From NCBI RefSeq assembly GCF_042432825.1, contig NZ_JBHLWN010000049.1:1-64000 (forward strand): a stretch of DNA of 64,000 nucleotides, given 5' to 3'. The translations under genes were made by a program, and so were the position numbers. Shown here piece after piece: positions 34,800 through 44,116 of this stretch. Origin of the DNA: Gordoniibacillus chartarius. Lineage in GTDB: Bacteria > Bacillota > Bacilli > Paenibacillales > NBRC-103111. Numbering within the stretch: the first letter of the stretch is position 1; each line of letters opens with the position of its first letter. Below the pieces are notes generated by a model. The model ran no database searches. It was not told the DNA's origin and saw only the letters and a program-made list of their open reading frames with translations.

Positions 34800-36869
34800 T
34801 TACTGGATACGCTGAAGCTGTTCGTAGTAAACGGACATTTGGTTCAAGCTGACGATAACGAGCGGAATGACCAGATAGCCGAAAATAAGAGCCATCATTG
34901 GCGCAAATCCGATCCATTTTCCCCAGCCTGCCTTTTGTTCGATCAATTGCTCGTATTCCTGTTTGTGTTGCTCTTGTGCGAAAGCCTGTTCCGAATCCAG
35001 ATCGTCGAACGCCTCCCGAATCGGCAAACTTTGCACCGCCAGTTCCAGCTTTTCAACCGTGCGGACGAACGGCAAAAACGGCGCATCCTCTTTGAGCTGC
35101 GCCAACGCCTGTTCCGCACCCTGCTCAAAATGAAGCAAGCAGGTTTGCAGCGGTTCCTTGAACACGCGGGCAAACTGCTCCATCCAAAGGAGCAGATGTT
35201 CGACCGACATCCGGTCCATATCCGCCAGCATGGCGATGACGGCATGCAGTTGATCCACTTCATGCTTCATTTCCATTTGACGCAAGCGCCGTTGAAACAA
35301 CCGGATGCCGACCGGCATGGCGTAGCCGCCCCATCCCGCCAGAACGGCGAGGAGTGCTTCCCACCATTTCACATACTGATTGTCCAGCTTCGCAAGTTTG
35401 CCGAGGATGCGCCGGGCAGTGGCACGAAGCTGATCGTCTTTGTTCGCTGCTGGCGATTCGCTGCGGAGCAAGGACATAACCGTTTCTTCGGTGCGGGACT
35501 TCACCTCCTTTACGCGATTGATGATGCGGCGGTCAAGCGCCGCTGCCTCGCGCGCCTTGGCTTCTTCCTCAGGCGAAAGTTGGCCGAACAGGATGTCCGG
35601 CTTTACCGGCGCATACAGGATTTGATGCCGGCTCGCGGCATGGAACGCAACAAACATGCCGAGCACAGCCAGAAATGCCATGCATCCAGCCAAGATGCGC
35701 TGCACATAGAGCCATTCCAGCCGAAACGGCGACGCGGTATCTTTGAGCAGCTTAACCATACGATCGGCTTCTCGGGAACCGGGGGCGGGGCCTAAGCGAT
35801 GCACAAGCCAACGCATCCACGGCCATTCGTACACTCGCTTCTCCCATCTTTTTCGGCCGGTCGATTTTGGACTTGCGTCCAATTCCTGAATGTTGCGCAA
35901 CAGGACGTAGGATAGCCATACGACCCCCATCAGAACGATTTTCGCGATCCATCCGGTTGTGCTCGCATAAAACGCATCCATGGCCGGAAAATAGTGACTG
36001 GCCCAAGCTTCAATCGGCCGGGTAAACAGCAGCGGCAACAGCGCGATGGCGGTCAGCCCTTGTAACAGGAAACTAAGACGCTCGCGGCGCAACAGTTCCA
36101 AATTCAGTTCGGTCGCGAGTTTCCCGAGCGCCTTCAAGTACACGGAGCCGGTTGCGGTGCGTTTGTCGCCGTATTCTTTCACTAGATGCGACAACCCGGC
36201 CAAGCCCTGCAAATACCGATTCGGCGCACTCTCGATGTACTGCGCCAGCCGCTGTTCGGCATCGCTTGCCGTCAGCACTTCGTATATTTCGTGTCCGTGC
36301 AGCGCCATCTCATACGGCGCACCGTCTGCCGCTTCATAAATGGCTTCTTCCACCATGCCATGGCGATGATAGTGATGACGTACGTCCGAGAAGAATAGAC
36401 GGAGTTGGCGAAGCAGGCGCGTCTCCAGCCGATGCACCAGATTGTCCGACAGAATGCCATGGCCAACCCAGAAACCGATGGCGATCATGCCAAGCGTGGC
36501 CAGGTCGCGCACGCCCAGCGCCAGCGGAACAGCCGCTGCAATCAGCATGCCCCAAATAATTAGAGCCGTCTTCATCGTCTCCAACCGCAGCTTCCATTCG
36601 TCGCCAAGCTGGAGGATGGTCATTCGTTTGCGAATATGAATCAAATAAGCGCTCAGAATCGGCACGCGCTCACATAGACGGTACAACTGCTGCATGACGC
36701 TATACAGCGCTTGCTTCTTACGGGCTTTGCCCGGTTTGCGCAGCGCTTCATACCGCCGAATGGCCTCCACATCTGAACCGTGGCGGGATACCCATTGAAA
36801 TGCGGCCGCCATCGCGAGGAACAGCACCGTCGCCGCGCCGAGCACAAGGGATAGCCATTCAAGTTTCAT
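34800..36869 (-). CDS. Fused TadB-TadC-like pilus platform protein
   Basis: About 689 residues from ATG 36869. Two GspF-like halves, each with hydrophobic segments around a cytoplasmic helical domain: the first (LRQLRLFFSDVRHHYHRHGM ... LLQGLTAIALLPLLF) resembles TadB, the second (RQMEMKHEVDQLHAVIAMLA ... WIGFAPMMALIFGYLVIPLV) resembles TadC. In most systems these are two genes. The platform works with the TadA ATPase to move pilin subunits. It overlaps tadA by 11 bases. The fusion is an observation; the TadB/TadC assignment is by pattern and context. Confidence 0.7.
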   Translation of the reverse strand: MKLEWLSLVLGAATVLFLAMAAAFQWVSRHGSDVEAIRRYEALRKPGKARKKQALYSVMQQLYRLCERVPILSAYLIHIRKRMTILQLGDEWKLRLETMKTALIIWGMLIAAAVPLALGVRDLATLGMIAIGFWVGHGILSDNLVHRLETRLLRQLRLFFSDVRHHYHRHGMVEEAIYEAADGAPYEMALHGHEIYEVLTASDAEQRLAQYIESAPNRYLQGLAGLSHLVKEYGDKRTATGSVYLKALGKLATELNLELLRRERLSFLLQGLTAIALLPLLFTRPIEAWASHYFPAMDAFYASTTGWIAKIVLMGVVWLSYVLLRNIQELDASPKSTGRKRWEKRVYEWPWMRWLVHRLGPAPGSREADRMVKLLKDTASPFRLEWLYVQRILAGCMAFLAVLGMFVAFHAASRHQILYAPVKPDILFGQLSPEEEAKAREAAALDRRIINRVKEVKSRTEETVMSLLRSESPAANKDDQLRATARRILGKLAKLDNQYVKWWEALLAVLAGWGGYAMPVGIRLFQRRLRQMEMKHEVDQLHAVIAMLADMDRMSVEHLLLWMEQFARVFKEPLQTCLLHFEQGAEQALAQLKEDAPFLPFVRTVEKLELAVQSLPIREAFDDLDSEQAFAQEQHKQEYEQLIEQKAGWGKWIGFAPMMALIFGYLVIPLVIVSLNQMSVYYEQLQRIQ

Positions 36870-38730
36870 CGCCATCCCCCCAATGAACCGCCAGAAACGC
36901 CTCGAACGCCGCCTGATCCGGGCCTGTGAGGCAAGCGGCGATTTCGTTTCGGCTTCGCTCGGACAGCGGATGAACGGCGACATACTGCCCGTCCCGGTAT
37001 TCGACGACGTTTCGTGCGTCGTATAGGGGGCGATCCGTCGTGCGGCGGAAGTATTCGAGCATCGTCTCCATAAACGCCGCCATTTTCTCTTCGGTCGTAG
37101 GTTTATGGCGGAACGAATCCGGGTATGCCGTCTCTTGCTCCACCGGGACGCACTCGGTTATTCGTTCAATGTAACGATGTCCGTCCGCGTCCCGTCTCAG
37201 GTGAATATCGAAGTTGATGACGCTGACGACCTGCTGCTCGGCCACTTTTTCGTTTGTAAACACTCTGGTTTTCAGCAACGAATTGCGCAGCGAGTAAACA
37301 AGATCGCGGAATGTTTTGGCGTGATGCGTAAACAAAGTGAACAGCGAAGCGACCTGCGCCATCTGCACCATCCAGGCGGCAACCGGGTCGGTCGCCACTT
37401 CTCCCAAAATATTGACCGATCCGTCCGTTTTCTTCTGAATGTCCAGCCCGTCTTGTCCGGAGATCGTTTCGGTTTCCCGCAGGCTTAAAATGTTGCGATC
37501 CCGATATATTTTCCGAAGCTGAAGTTCAAAACTCATTTCCTGCACCCGAATCGGCAAGATCGCCGGAATGTAGCGCACCATGGCCATCAAGAGCGTCGTC
37601 TTGCCGCTGCCTTGTGCGCCGGTGATGGCCGTGATGCGTTCCCCCATAACGAGATAGCGGATCAGCCCGATAGGCAGTTCGGCGTTGTCGTCCTGAATCA
37701 GTTGTTCGAGCGCGGCGTTTTGCACGTCGAATTTGCGCACAAAAAAAGCCCACGATTCGCTGAACCGGGGGCGCAACACAACAACGCGGGAGCCATCCGC
37801 CATTTCGTTTACCTTAAAACCGTTCGCTTCGGACAGCTGGCCGGGAAAATTATGTTTGTACACGTTCTGGCACACGCGCCTTAGCTCTTGTTCCGAGCCG
37901 AAGGACAGAAAGCTCAAATGGATGGACTTTCCTTTATAAAATATCCATACGCTGTCATGCGACCTTGGCACCTCACGAAGCTGCGCTTCTTCCTCCAAAC
38001 TCCACTCGCCTTCCCACATCACGGGTGGAATGCCGGATACACCGCCCGATACGCCGTCGATTTTCATGTCGCGGATTTCGTCGATGACGCTGAATCCTTT
38101 GTATTGCTGATAGATCCGCTGTACAACGATCTGCATTTTGTCCTCGGCGGGCAGCTTGTGTACTTCCTGCTTGTAAATGTCGCGGATTTCGTCGGCGGTA
38201 ATCCGATAGGACTCGGTTTCTTCGTCTTCCATACTTCGTTTGGGGCGATCCAATTCGTATTTTTGAATCAGTTCGTCCAGCGCTCTCAATCGATGCTGTT
38301 TCTTAAACAGATGGAGCAAAATGTCGAACTGATCTTGCGGCGATAATTTTTTCGGATCGTCAAACGGAAGAAGACGGTTCAGGTTATTGTCGTCCAAGCA
38401 GTAGCGCTGTTCGAGCAAATCGGCGATCACTTGCTTCACATAGGCCTTATCCCGCAAATCGCCAGACGTGCAGCCCCGCAGCGCTTTTTTCAGTTCCGCA
38501 CGTTTGTTTTTGCGGCGACGGTATTCTTCTTCCGACAAGCCATAGTCAATCAAGTTGCTGCTGGTCATCTCATGCAGCGCCTCTTTCACGAACGCGGTCA
38601 TCGAATCCAGCGTGTATACCGGCTGTTCGTCCGGCTGGTCCGGTAAACGGCGGCTCATGCGCAAATAAAGCAGAACGCCGACCGCGATGAGGATGCCCAC
38701 GATAAGCAAAGCGTTCAGCATGAACATCAT
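36859..38730 (-). CDS. tadA: TadA/CpaF-type secretion ATPase
   Basis: 623 residues, longer than usual because of a membrane helix at the start (LNALLIVGILIAVGVLLYL). A helical N-terminal domain leads to the VirB11/CpaF ATPase core: Walker A TAITGAQGSGKTTLLMA, the Asp/Glu-box-like region RVQEMSFELQLRKIY, Walker B-like VNILGEVATDPVAAW, and the His-box LFTHHAKTFRDLVYSL. It powers Tad/Flp pilus assembly and could not replace VirB4. Start overlaps the previous gene's stop (ATGA). Clear family member. Confidence 0.85.
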   Translation of the reverse strand: MMFMLNALLIVGILIAVGVLLYLRMSRRLPDQPDEQPVYTLDSMTAFVKEALHEMTSSNLIDYGLSEEEYRRRKNKRAELKKALRGCTSGDLRDKAYVKQVIADLLEQRYCLDDNNLNRLLPFDDPKKLSPQDQFDILLHLFKKQHRLRALDELIQKYELDRPKRSMEDEETESYRITADEIRDIYKQEVHKLPAEDKMQIVVQRIYQQYKGFSVIDEIRDMKIDGVSGGVSGIPPVMWEGEWSLEEEAQLREVPRSHDSVWIFYKGKSIHLSFLSFGSEQELRRVCQNVYKHNFPGQLSEANGFKVNEMADGSRVVVLRPRFSESWAFFVRKFDVQNAALEQLIQDDNAELPIGLIRYLVMGERITAITGAQGSGKTTLLMAMVRYIPAILPIRVQEMSFELQLRKIYRDRNILSLRETETISGQDGLDIQKKTDGSVNILGEVATDPVAAWMVQMAQVASLFTLFTHHAKTFRDLVYSLRNSLLKTRVFTNEKVAEQQVVSVINFDIHLRRDADGHRYIERITECVPVEQETAYPDSFRHKPTTEEKMAAFMETMLEYFRRTTDRPLYDARNVVEYRDGQYVAVHPLSERSRNEIAACLTGPDQAAFEAFLAVHWGDGDET

Positions 38731-39572
38731 CCTCGATCGTCCTCCCTCCCGCCGAAAAGAGGCTTATCTAATCCGGCGTACCGGACGATCGTCTGTGCCA
38801 ATGCCCGTACGTGATGCACAAAAAGATTGTTTTCGTGATCGCGCGGCACTTGCCGGTTGCGAAATAAAAAATGGATAGCGTCTCCTTGCTGGAGGGCATC
38901 GTGCCATCCTGTATTATGAATAATCGGGTACGCAGGCTCCCGCCGGTGGAACTGACGCATGATGTTTTTGACGGTAAACGCCGAGCGAGGGTCATATTGC
39001 CCGAATACGAGCAAAACCTGGCGGCTCGCCAGAAGTTGCACCTCCGCTAATGAAAAAACTTGCTCCAGTTTGAGCAAGTTTTGCGGCAGGCAAACGACCA
39101 GCAAATCTGCTTGATGCAAAAGCGCCCGTGTCCATTCCGTCTCATTGCCGCTTCCGCCATCCAGCAACACCAGATCGTAAGCGCGTTTTGTCAGTTCTAA
39201 GAGCGGCCCGAGCCAGTCCTGCGCCGACGAAACAAACGATACATCCGGCTTGTTCGATCCCGGCAGGATGTCGAGGCGTTCGGCGAGCAGCGGCAGCGTG
39301 TAATCCCGCAGCAATTTTGGTTCGAGCTTGCGGTTTTGCAATAGCCTGAGCAGCGCGTCGATTCCGACATCGGATGGGACATCCACTTTGCTCATCCAGG
39401 TCCGCCTTGGATAAAAGCCGCGTTCAATGGCTGCATATTCGCTTTGCAAATGCCCATGCAGCAAAAGACGCGAAGAATATTCAAGTCCGAGCAGCGCGGC
39501 GGAGGCGATCAGGTTGCTTGTCGTCCCGGCTTGTCCCGAAATCGGACTCCAAAACACCACGGTAAAACCCAT
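38727..39572 (-). CDS. TadZ/CpaE-like MinD-family protein
   Basis: 281 residues of the ParA/MinD fold. The P-loop region reads FWSPISGQAGTTSNLIASA, lacking the signature Lys before TT, which fits the atypical Walker A of TadZ proteins. The switch-like segment YDLVLLDGGSGNETEWTRA and ADLLVVCLPQNLLKLEQVF follow. TadZ places the Tad machine in the cell. It overlaps tadA by 4 bases. Family certain; TadZ role from context. Confidence 0.75.
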   Translation of the reverse strand: MGFTVVFWSPISGQAGTTSNLIASAALLGLEYSSRLLLHGHLQSEYAAIERGFYPRRTWMSKVDVPSDVGIDALLRLLQNRKLEPKLLRDYTLPLLAERLDILPGSNKPDVSFVSSAQDWLGPLLELTKRAYDLVLLDGGSGNETEWTRALLHQADLLVVCLPQNLLKLEQVFSLAEVQLLASRQVLLVFGQYDPRSAFTVKNIMRQFHRREPAYPIIHNTGWHDALQQGDAIHFLFRNRQVPRDHENNLFVHHVRALAQTIVRYAGLDKPLFGGREDDRG

Positions 39573-39605
39573 TGCTTCATCTCCTTTCGTGCGACTTTAC
39601 CGGCT

Positions 39606-40313
39606 TCACGCACGCTTTCGCGCACGCGCCCATGCCCGCCGGGCCGTTTTGGCATCGCAATCAAACAACTGTTGCAGCATGTCGAGCACGGTCCGGCGAT
39701 ACGTTCCAGTCAGCCGCTTGATGTTGATGCGGCCATGATGCTGGTTGTCGAGCTCTACGGACATGTCCCGTTCGTCCAGCGGAAAACGGAACACGGCATC
39801 CTCCCAGCGTACAGCCTGCTGCGGCAACAGCGAATCGATATACGACTCAGGTATGGTGATCGGCAAGGTAGGGGTGATCAGTTTGTAAAACGAGAGCGGC
39901 TGACCCTCCGCTTCGTGAAGGCACAGCCGCTGCATCAGATTTGCGTTGATTTGCATGCCGAGCCGACTATAATTGCTGCACCAAACCCGCTTGTCATAGC
40001 CCGGCAACTCTTGTCCTTTCACAAATTCCGTGTGATCGGTGTCAAGCAGCATAATATCGTATGCCGCTTCGTCTACGGTTTGACGGATGGACCGCTCAAG
40101 TTGAGCTGACGTGATCAGCCCGGTCGCCACGTCGAATCCTTCAAACTCCCGCAGCGAATTTGAGAATTCCACTTGCGGCAAATAGCCTTGCATGGATTGA
40201 GCGAGCGTGGAATCCACGATCAGCACCTTTTGATCCAACACCGTGAGCAGCTTGCCTAACACAAGAAGCAAATGACTCTTATCCGGCGCGCCGAAAAACA
40301 CGACTTTTTTCAT
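39606..40313 (-). CDS. Second MinD-like protein, degenerate P-loop
   Basis: 235 residues. The start MKKVVFFGAPDKSHLLLVLG occupies the P-loop place but has no GKT; KVLIVDSTLAQSMQGYLP and YDIMLLDTDHTEF mark the MinD/ParA fold. It is probably nucleotide-free or weakly binding, and may pair with the TadZ-like protein next to it. Two such proteins in a row are unusual. Confidence 0.6.
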   Translation of the reverse strand: MKKVVFFGAPDKSHLLLVLGKLLTVLDQKVLIVDSTLAQSMQGYLPQVEFSNSLREFEGFDVATGLITSAQLERSIRQTVDEAAYDIMLLDTDHTEFVKGQELPGYDKRVWCSNYSRLGMQINANLMQRLCLHEAEGQPLSFYKLITPTLPITIPESYIDSLLPQQAVRWEDAVFRFPLDERDMSVELDNQHHGRINIKRLTGTYRRTVLDMLQQLFDCDAKTARRAWARARKRA

Positions 40314-40324
40314 GACGGCCTCCT

Positions 40325-41431
40325 TTACTGGTTAAAAATGTTCTCCAGTTTATCTATGCCGGGCGACTCCCCCGAGGGTGAAGCTGGCGCTGATGGCGTT
40401 GGCTCCGCGGGTGCTTCCGGCCGATTCCCATTCGTCGTTGACGAACCGGAAGGGGAGGGTAGCGGCTGCGCGGCCGGCGGCTCGCGATCATTCGTAGCCG
40501 TTGTGCCCGACGGTTGCGGCGTGGGTGTCTTAGATTGCGTGGCATTGCCTTGCTGCGAGACGATCCTTTCGTTTTGCAGTTGCTGCTGAACCGTCACGCT
40601 GCCGCTTGTCACGCGCAGTTTGTCCGACTCGCTCATGGCTTTCAGATTGTCGTCAAGTGTCTTGCGAAGTTTGCGGGCAAGCTCGGTTGTCGCTTTTTCG
40701 AGCAGGTTCGGATCATGTTCCATCAAATCAAGCACTTTCGGATTTGCGGGATAATTGACCACAGCTGCTTCCTGCAATCCCGGTTCGATATAGGGCAAGG
40801 CATACAGCCGTGCGCCTTGCAAATAGGCATCGATAATCGCGCTTGACGTTTGCAAAATATCCTTCTCGTTCATTTCGAGCCAGATGACCGTTCCCGACAA
40901 CTCCCGTGCTTTCTTTTTAGCTAACAGGACATAATCTTCTCCTGTCGGAAAGTTGATTCGCACGTCGATGTACTGTCCTTTTTGAAGGTTGGAGGGAAGT
41001 TGAATGACATGAAATTCTTGCACCCGCAAATCCTTCGGGATCGGCGTGCTCTCGTACAGCATAGATGGCATCAGCGGTGTTCCGGGCTGCAATTCGATTT
41101 TGGCGCTTTTGCCGATGGCCGCTTCCCGTTCAGTAATCATCCCGGATGGCACCAGACTCGCGGGCATCGGGACGGACAGGAGATCCTCTGCCGTGACGGT
41201 ACCACCGGCCGGAATGGTTCGCGACACGGTCCAGACGTTTCTGCGCGATTGTTCCTCTATCGTTTTCAGTTCCTTGATCTGCCTTTCATAGTGCTCCTTC
41301 ATTTGCTGCTGATTCTGCTCTTGCTCCGATTGCTTTTTCAGAGAATAAATGACCGCAGCCACAAGTAAACAAACGCTTATGGCGATCGCGGTGATAATGA
41401 GTGCCTTGCGGTGCCGATACGTCCACGACAT
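40325..41431 (-). CDS. cpaB: CpaB-like SAF-domain protein
   Basis: 368 residues. One membrane helix (ALIITAIAISVCLLVAAVIY), a coiled coil, then a SAF domain: TVSRTIPAGGTVTAEDLL, KIELQPGTPLMPSML, and RVQEFHVIQLPSNLQKGQYI with VDVRIN. A Pro/Ser/Thr-rich C-terminal tail of about 80 residues follows. CpaB/RcpC proteins sit at the cell-wall side of Tad systems. It is the first gene of the Tad-like block. Confidence 0.8.
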   Translation of the reverse strand: MSWTYRHRKALIITAIAISVCLLVAAVIYSLKKQSEQEQNQQQMKEHYERQIKELKTIEEQSRRNVWTVSRTIPAGGTVTAEDLLSVPMPASLVPSGMITEREAAIGKSAKIELQPGTPLMPSMLYESTPIPKDLRVQEFHVIQLPSNLQKGQYIDVRINFPTGEDYVLLAKKKARELSGTVIWLEMNEKDILQTSSAIIDAYLQGARLYALPYIEPGLQEAAVVNYPANPKVLDLMEHDPNLLEKATTELARKLRKTLDDNLKAMSESDKLRVTSGSVTVQQQLQNERIVSQQGNATQSKTPTPQPSGTTATNDREPPAAQPLPSPSGSSTTNGNRPEAPAEPTPSAPASPSGESPGIDKLENIFNQ

Positions 41432-41476
41432 CGCTCACGTCTCCTCTCAATCAATCTTAAACTGCTATCGAAATTT

Positions 41477-42085
41477 TTACCGGGCATCGTCACGGAGCTT
41501 CTGCTTTTGCTGGGTCGCAGCCTGATGCTGCTCCAGCTTTTCTTGCGCCCATGCGGGCATATGCTCCGGTTTTATTAAGCCGATAAAATCTTCCCGATTC
41601 CAGCGAGACTCTTCTCCGGTATACAGATTTAACACATAGACGGCCCGACCTCGGGAATAGGCAGAGGTGCCAAAACCGCTTAACGCCAGCACAAGCTGAT
41701 TGACTGCGGTGCGATATTCGGGACGCAGCCGTTCCGGCCGGATGACAACAACCTGGTTGTCTATGCGCATGTCTTCGCGAATCGGCTGACATTCTGCCTG
41801 AGTAAGGGTGGTTAGGGGCACCATGACGCTTGCCCGTTCTTCTTTGAGATCCTCCAGTTCCCATTGCACACGGGAAATGAAGTCATTCATGGTCTCAAGA
41901 TAATCTGCGCTGGCCGCAATCGCGTAAAATTGCTCGACACCCAAAGAATTGTTTCGGGTGCAGTAACAAACCATATACGGACGTTCGGCATTGGATTCGT
42001 CAATGCCAAGCAATACTTCCACCTTCCCAATGGAGATGGCCTGATAAACTTCATAGTTGTCCACCATTCGTTTCATTTCTTCCAT
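41477..42085 (-). CDS. Hypothetical protein
   Basis: 202 residues, soluble. A strand-rich first half (VYQAISIGKVEVLLGIDE ... PYMVCYCTRNNSLGVEQFY), a helix with ETMNDFISRVQWELEDLKEE, then AVYVLNLYTGEESRWNREDF and a Gln-rich end. No family recognised. It lies between the ParB module and cpaB; overlap of 13 bases with the preceding gene suggests they are co-translated. Confidence 0.55.
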   Translation of the reverse strand: MEEMKRMVDNYEVYQAISIGKVEVLLGIDESNAERPYMVCYCTRNNSLGVEQFYAIAASADYLETMNDFISRVQWELEDLKEERASVMVPLTTLTQAECQPIREDMRIDNQVVVIRPERLRPEYRTAVNQLVLALSGFGTSAYSRGRAVYVLNLYTGEESRWNREDFIGLIKPEHMPAWAQEKLEQHQAATQQKQKLRDDAR

Positions 42086-42282
42086 CGTCCATCCTCTTTT
42101 CCTGGATAGTTGCGATCTTCCTTTGTTCTCCTACTCCGATTGGATTGACCGGCTTCGCGAGGCTTCTTGTTTCGCGTTTGCGGCTCCTCGGTTTCATCCT
42201 CCGAAACTTCAATGCGGTTGAAACCCGGCTTTTCTTGCATCAGGCGTTCATACTGACGACGCCTCCCTTTCGTAAAATACAT
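42073..42282 (-). CDS. Small basic hypothetical protein
   Basis: About 69 residues from ATG 42282 (GGGGAGG upstream), beginning YFTKGRRRQYERLMQEKPGF after Met and otherwise rich in Arg, Lys, Asn and Glu. A short protein with this type of start is common near the partition genes of Bacillota ICEs. Probably disordered; function unknown. Confidence 0.6.
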   Translation of the reverse strand: MYFTKGRRRQYERLMQEKPGFNRIEVSEDETEEPQTRNKKPREAGQSNRSRRTKEDRNYPGKEDGRWKK

Positions 42283-42310
42283 GTATATCGCCTCCCCAAA
42301 AATGGGCATA

Positions 42311-42337
42311 AAAAAAGCTCTCCGACTTAGGGGAGAG
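42311..42337 (-). terminator. Terminator after parB
   Basis: On the leftward strand CTCTCC pairs with GGAGAG (42318-42337) and runs into CTTTTTT. It separates the parAB module from the downstream small genes and Tad-like block. Confidence 0.65.
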
Positions 42338-42372
42338 TGCTGCCGAACAGGTTGGGATGCTTCGGATACAAG

Positions 42373-43320
42373 TTAGCGTTCCTGTTCCCGCTGCCGTTTT
42401 TTATACCAGCTTTCTAATAGTTGCACGATCAGGTCTTCCTTCTGCTTTTCGGTAAAGTCCCTCGGGAAGAAACGGTCAATTCGCTCGCGCTGAATGGTCA
42501 TCTTTTCTTTCTGGTTCGGCTTTTCCTCCGTGAGAATCGAGAAGATGACATCCACGTTAAGCCGCCCATCCTGGCTCAGTTTTTTCATGCGCTGTGCCTG
42601 CGCCAGTGAAGGAGTGCAGTCTTCGGACTGCATCGTTTCGTACAGGGCTTGCTGTTCTTCTTCGGATAAGTAAGAAAGTTCTACGGCTGGATTGAAGGCA
42701 ATTCGTTTATCGTCCACCATTTCGAGAATGGAGGGGGATAGTTCGGTAAGACGGATATAGCGCTGGATTTGATTGCGGCTTTCGCCTACCTGTTCTCCCA
42801 AAATTTCAACTGAATACTTACCTCTTAAATCCTGCCCAACTTGGGTAGAATTTTCTTTGCTCGGTCTTCCTGCCTGTCTTTTCATTGCTTCCAGCTTCAT
42901 CTTATAGGCGAATGCCTTTTCGCTTGGCGCAATATTTTCCCGTTGCAAGTTGCTGTCCACCATGATGATAGTTGCTTGATCGTCGTCCAGTTCGCGAACG
43001 ATACAGGGCATTGTCTCCATACCTGCTAATTCGCTTGCCTTCTTGCGCCGGTGTCCGGCTACCATTTCGTAGCCGCCGTCCGCCTTCGGACGTACCAGGC
43101 CGGGAACAAGAACGCCGTATTGCTTCACACTGTCCGCCATTTCCAGCATCGCTTCATCTGCCTTCACCTTGAACGGATGGCCGGGAAAATCGCTGATTTC
43201 CGACAGAGGAATATCCATCACCTTCTCCCGCTTTTCATCAGCGCGGCTTTCCTCGGTTGAGAATAAATCAGCGACTGTGGTCAGTTTGATACTTGCGAGC
43301 CTGTCTTCTCTCGATGTCAA
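42373..43320 (-). CDS. parB: ParB/Spo0J-family partition protein
   Basis: About 315 residues. Core ParB motifs are present: PFKVKADEAMLEMADSVKQY, GLVRPKADGGYEMVAGHRRK, then NLQRENIAPSEKAFAYKMKL and the HTH ILGEQVGESRNQIQRYIRL. The start is TTG 43320, which has AAGGAGGTG 9 bases upstream and overlaps parA by 53 bases; the longer open frame to 43506 is antisense-like sequence of parA. It would load on a centromere (none identified here) and act with ParA to segregate the circular form. Confidence 0.9.
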   Translation of the reverse strand: MTSREDRLASIKLTTVADLFSTEESRADEKREKVMDIPLSEISDFPGHPFKVKADEAMLEMADSVKQYGVLVPGLVRPKADGGYEMVAGHRRKKASELAGMETMPCIVRELDDDQATIIMVDSNLQRENIAPSEKAFAYKMKLEAMKRQAGRPSKENSTQVGQDLRGKYSVEILGEQVGESRNQIQRYIRLTELSPSILEMVDDKRIAFNPAVELSYLSEEEQQALYETMQSEDCTPSLAQAQRMKKLSQDGRLNVDVIFSILTEEKPNQKEKMTIQRERIDRFFPRDFTEKQKEDLIVQLLESWYKKRQREQER

Positions 43321-44095
43321 TGCCCTGCACCTCCTTCGTAAAGGCGGCATAAGCCTCCGCCGCTTTTCCATCCGGGTCATGGGCATAAATGCTTTTTCCC
43401 TTGGCGCTCGTTTCCGCTGCGCGAATGGATAATGGAATCTCTGTGTTGAACACGCGCAACTTGTCCCCGTAATCGCGCCGAAGAACGAGCGCAATATCTT
43501 TGGCAAAATTAGTGCGATTGTCTACCATCGTGAGCAGCACTCCGTCCAAAACCAATTTCGGATTGATCTGCCTACGCACGCGGGCAATCGTCTGCAACAG
43601 TTGTGTCATTCCCTTGGCGGGCAAATAGTGCGCCTGAACGGGGATAATGACGCTGTCTGCCGCAGCCAGAGCATTGATGGTCAACATGCCCAAACTCGGC
43701 ATGCAATCGATTAGTACGTAATCGTAGTCAGCTTTAACCGAATCGATGTATGAACGCAAGATCGTTTCTCTGCTCATCGTATTGACAAGCGATACCTCGA
43801 CAGCAGACAGTTCAATATTGCCCGGCATTAGGTCAACGCCTTCGCTGTGTTGCAGAATTCCTTCCCGTGCTTCGTAGGATTCTTCCAGCATCGTTTTGAC
43901 CAGCAACGTGGCTAACGATACAGAGAGACTATCCGGCTCATGGAACCCTAACGAATCCGTCAGGTTGCCTTGCGCATCCGCGTCTACTAGCAAAACCTTC
44001 TTCCCATCGGCAGCCAAACCGATTCCCAAATTGACCGCTGTTGTCGTTTTGCCCACGCCGCCTTTCTGATTAGCGAGGGCAATCACTTTAGTCAT
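43268..44095 (-). CDS. parA: ParA/Soj-family partition ATPase
   Basis: 275 residues with the deviant Walker A KGGVGKTTTAVNLGIGL at the start, the A' motif VLLVDADAQGNLTDSLG, and Walker B YDYVLIDCMPSLGML. ATG 44095 has GAAAGGAG upstream. Two tandem intrinsic terminator-like hairpins lie within the 110 bases upstream on the leftward strand, so transcription from further right would have to pass them. With parB it forms a partition module, which suggests an ICE that also replicates as a circle. Confidence 0.93.
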   Translation of the reverse strand: MTKVIALANQKGGVGKTTTAVNLGIGLAADGKKVLLVDADAQGNLTDSLGFHEPDSLSVSLATLLVKTMLEESYEAREGILQHSEGVDLMPGNIELSAVEVSLVNTMSRETILRSYIDSVKADYDYVLIDCMPSLGMLTINALAAADSVIIPVQAHYLPAKGMTQLLQTIARVRRQINPKLVLDGVLLTMVDNRTNFAKDIALVLRRDYGDKLRVFNTEIPLSIRAAETSAKGKSIYAHDPDGKAAEAYAAFTKEVQGIDIERRQARKYQTDHSR

Positions 44096-44116
44096 CCGAC
44101 ATTTCTCCTTTCACGC

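Noticed and set aside
34839..35795. 318-codon plus-strand ORF
   Set aside because: Antisense shadow of the fused TadB-TadC gene.
42373..43506. Longer ParB starting at 43506
   Set aside because: The first 62 residues are the out-of-frame translation of parA; TTG 43320 has a strong ribosome binding site.
43268..44095. Plasmid rather than ICE
   Set aside because: ParA/ParB alone could mean a plasmid, but the block runs directly into chromosomal genes at the rlmD 3' end and no standard plasmid replication initiator is seen; an integrated element fits better.
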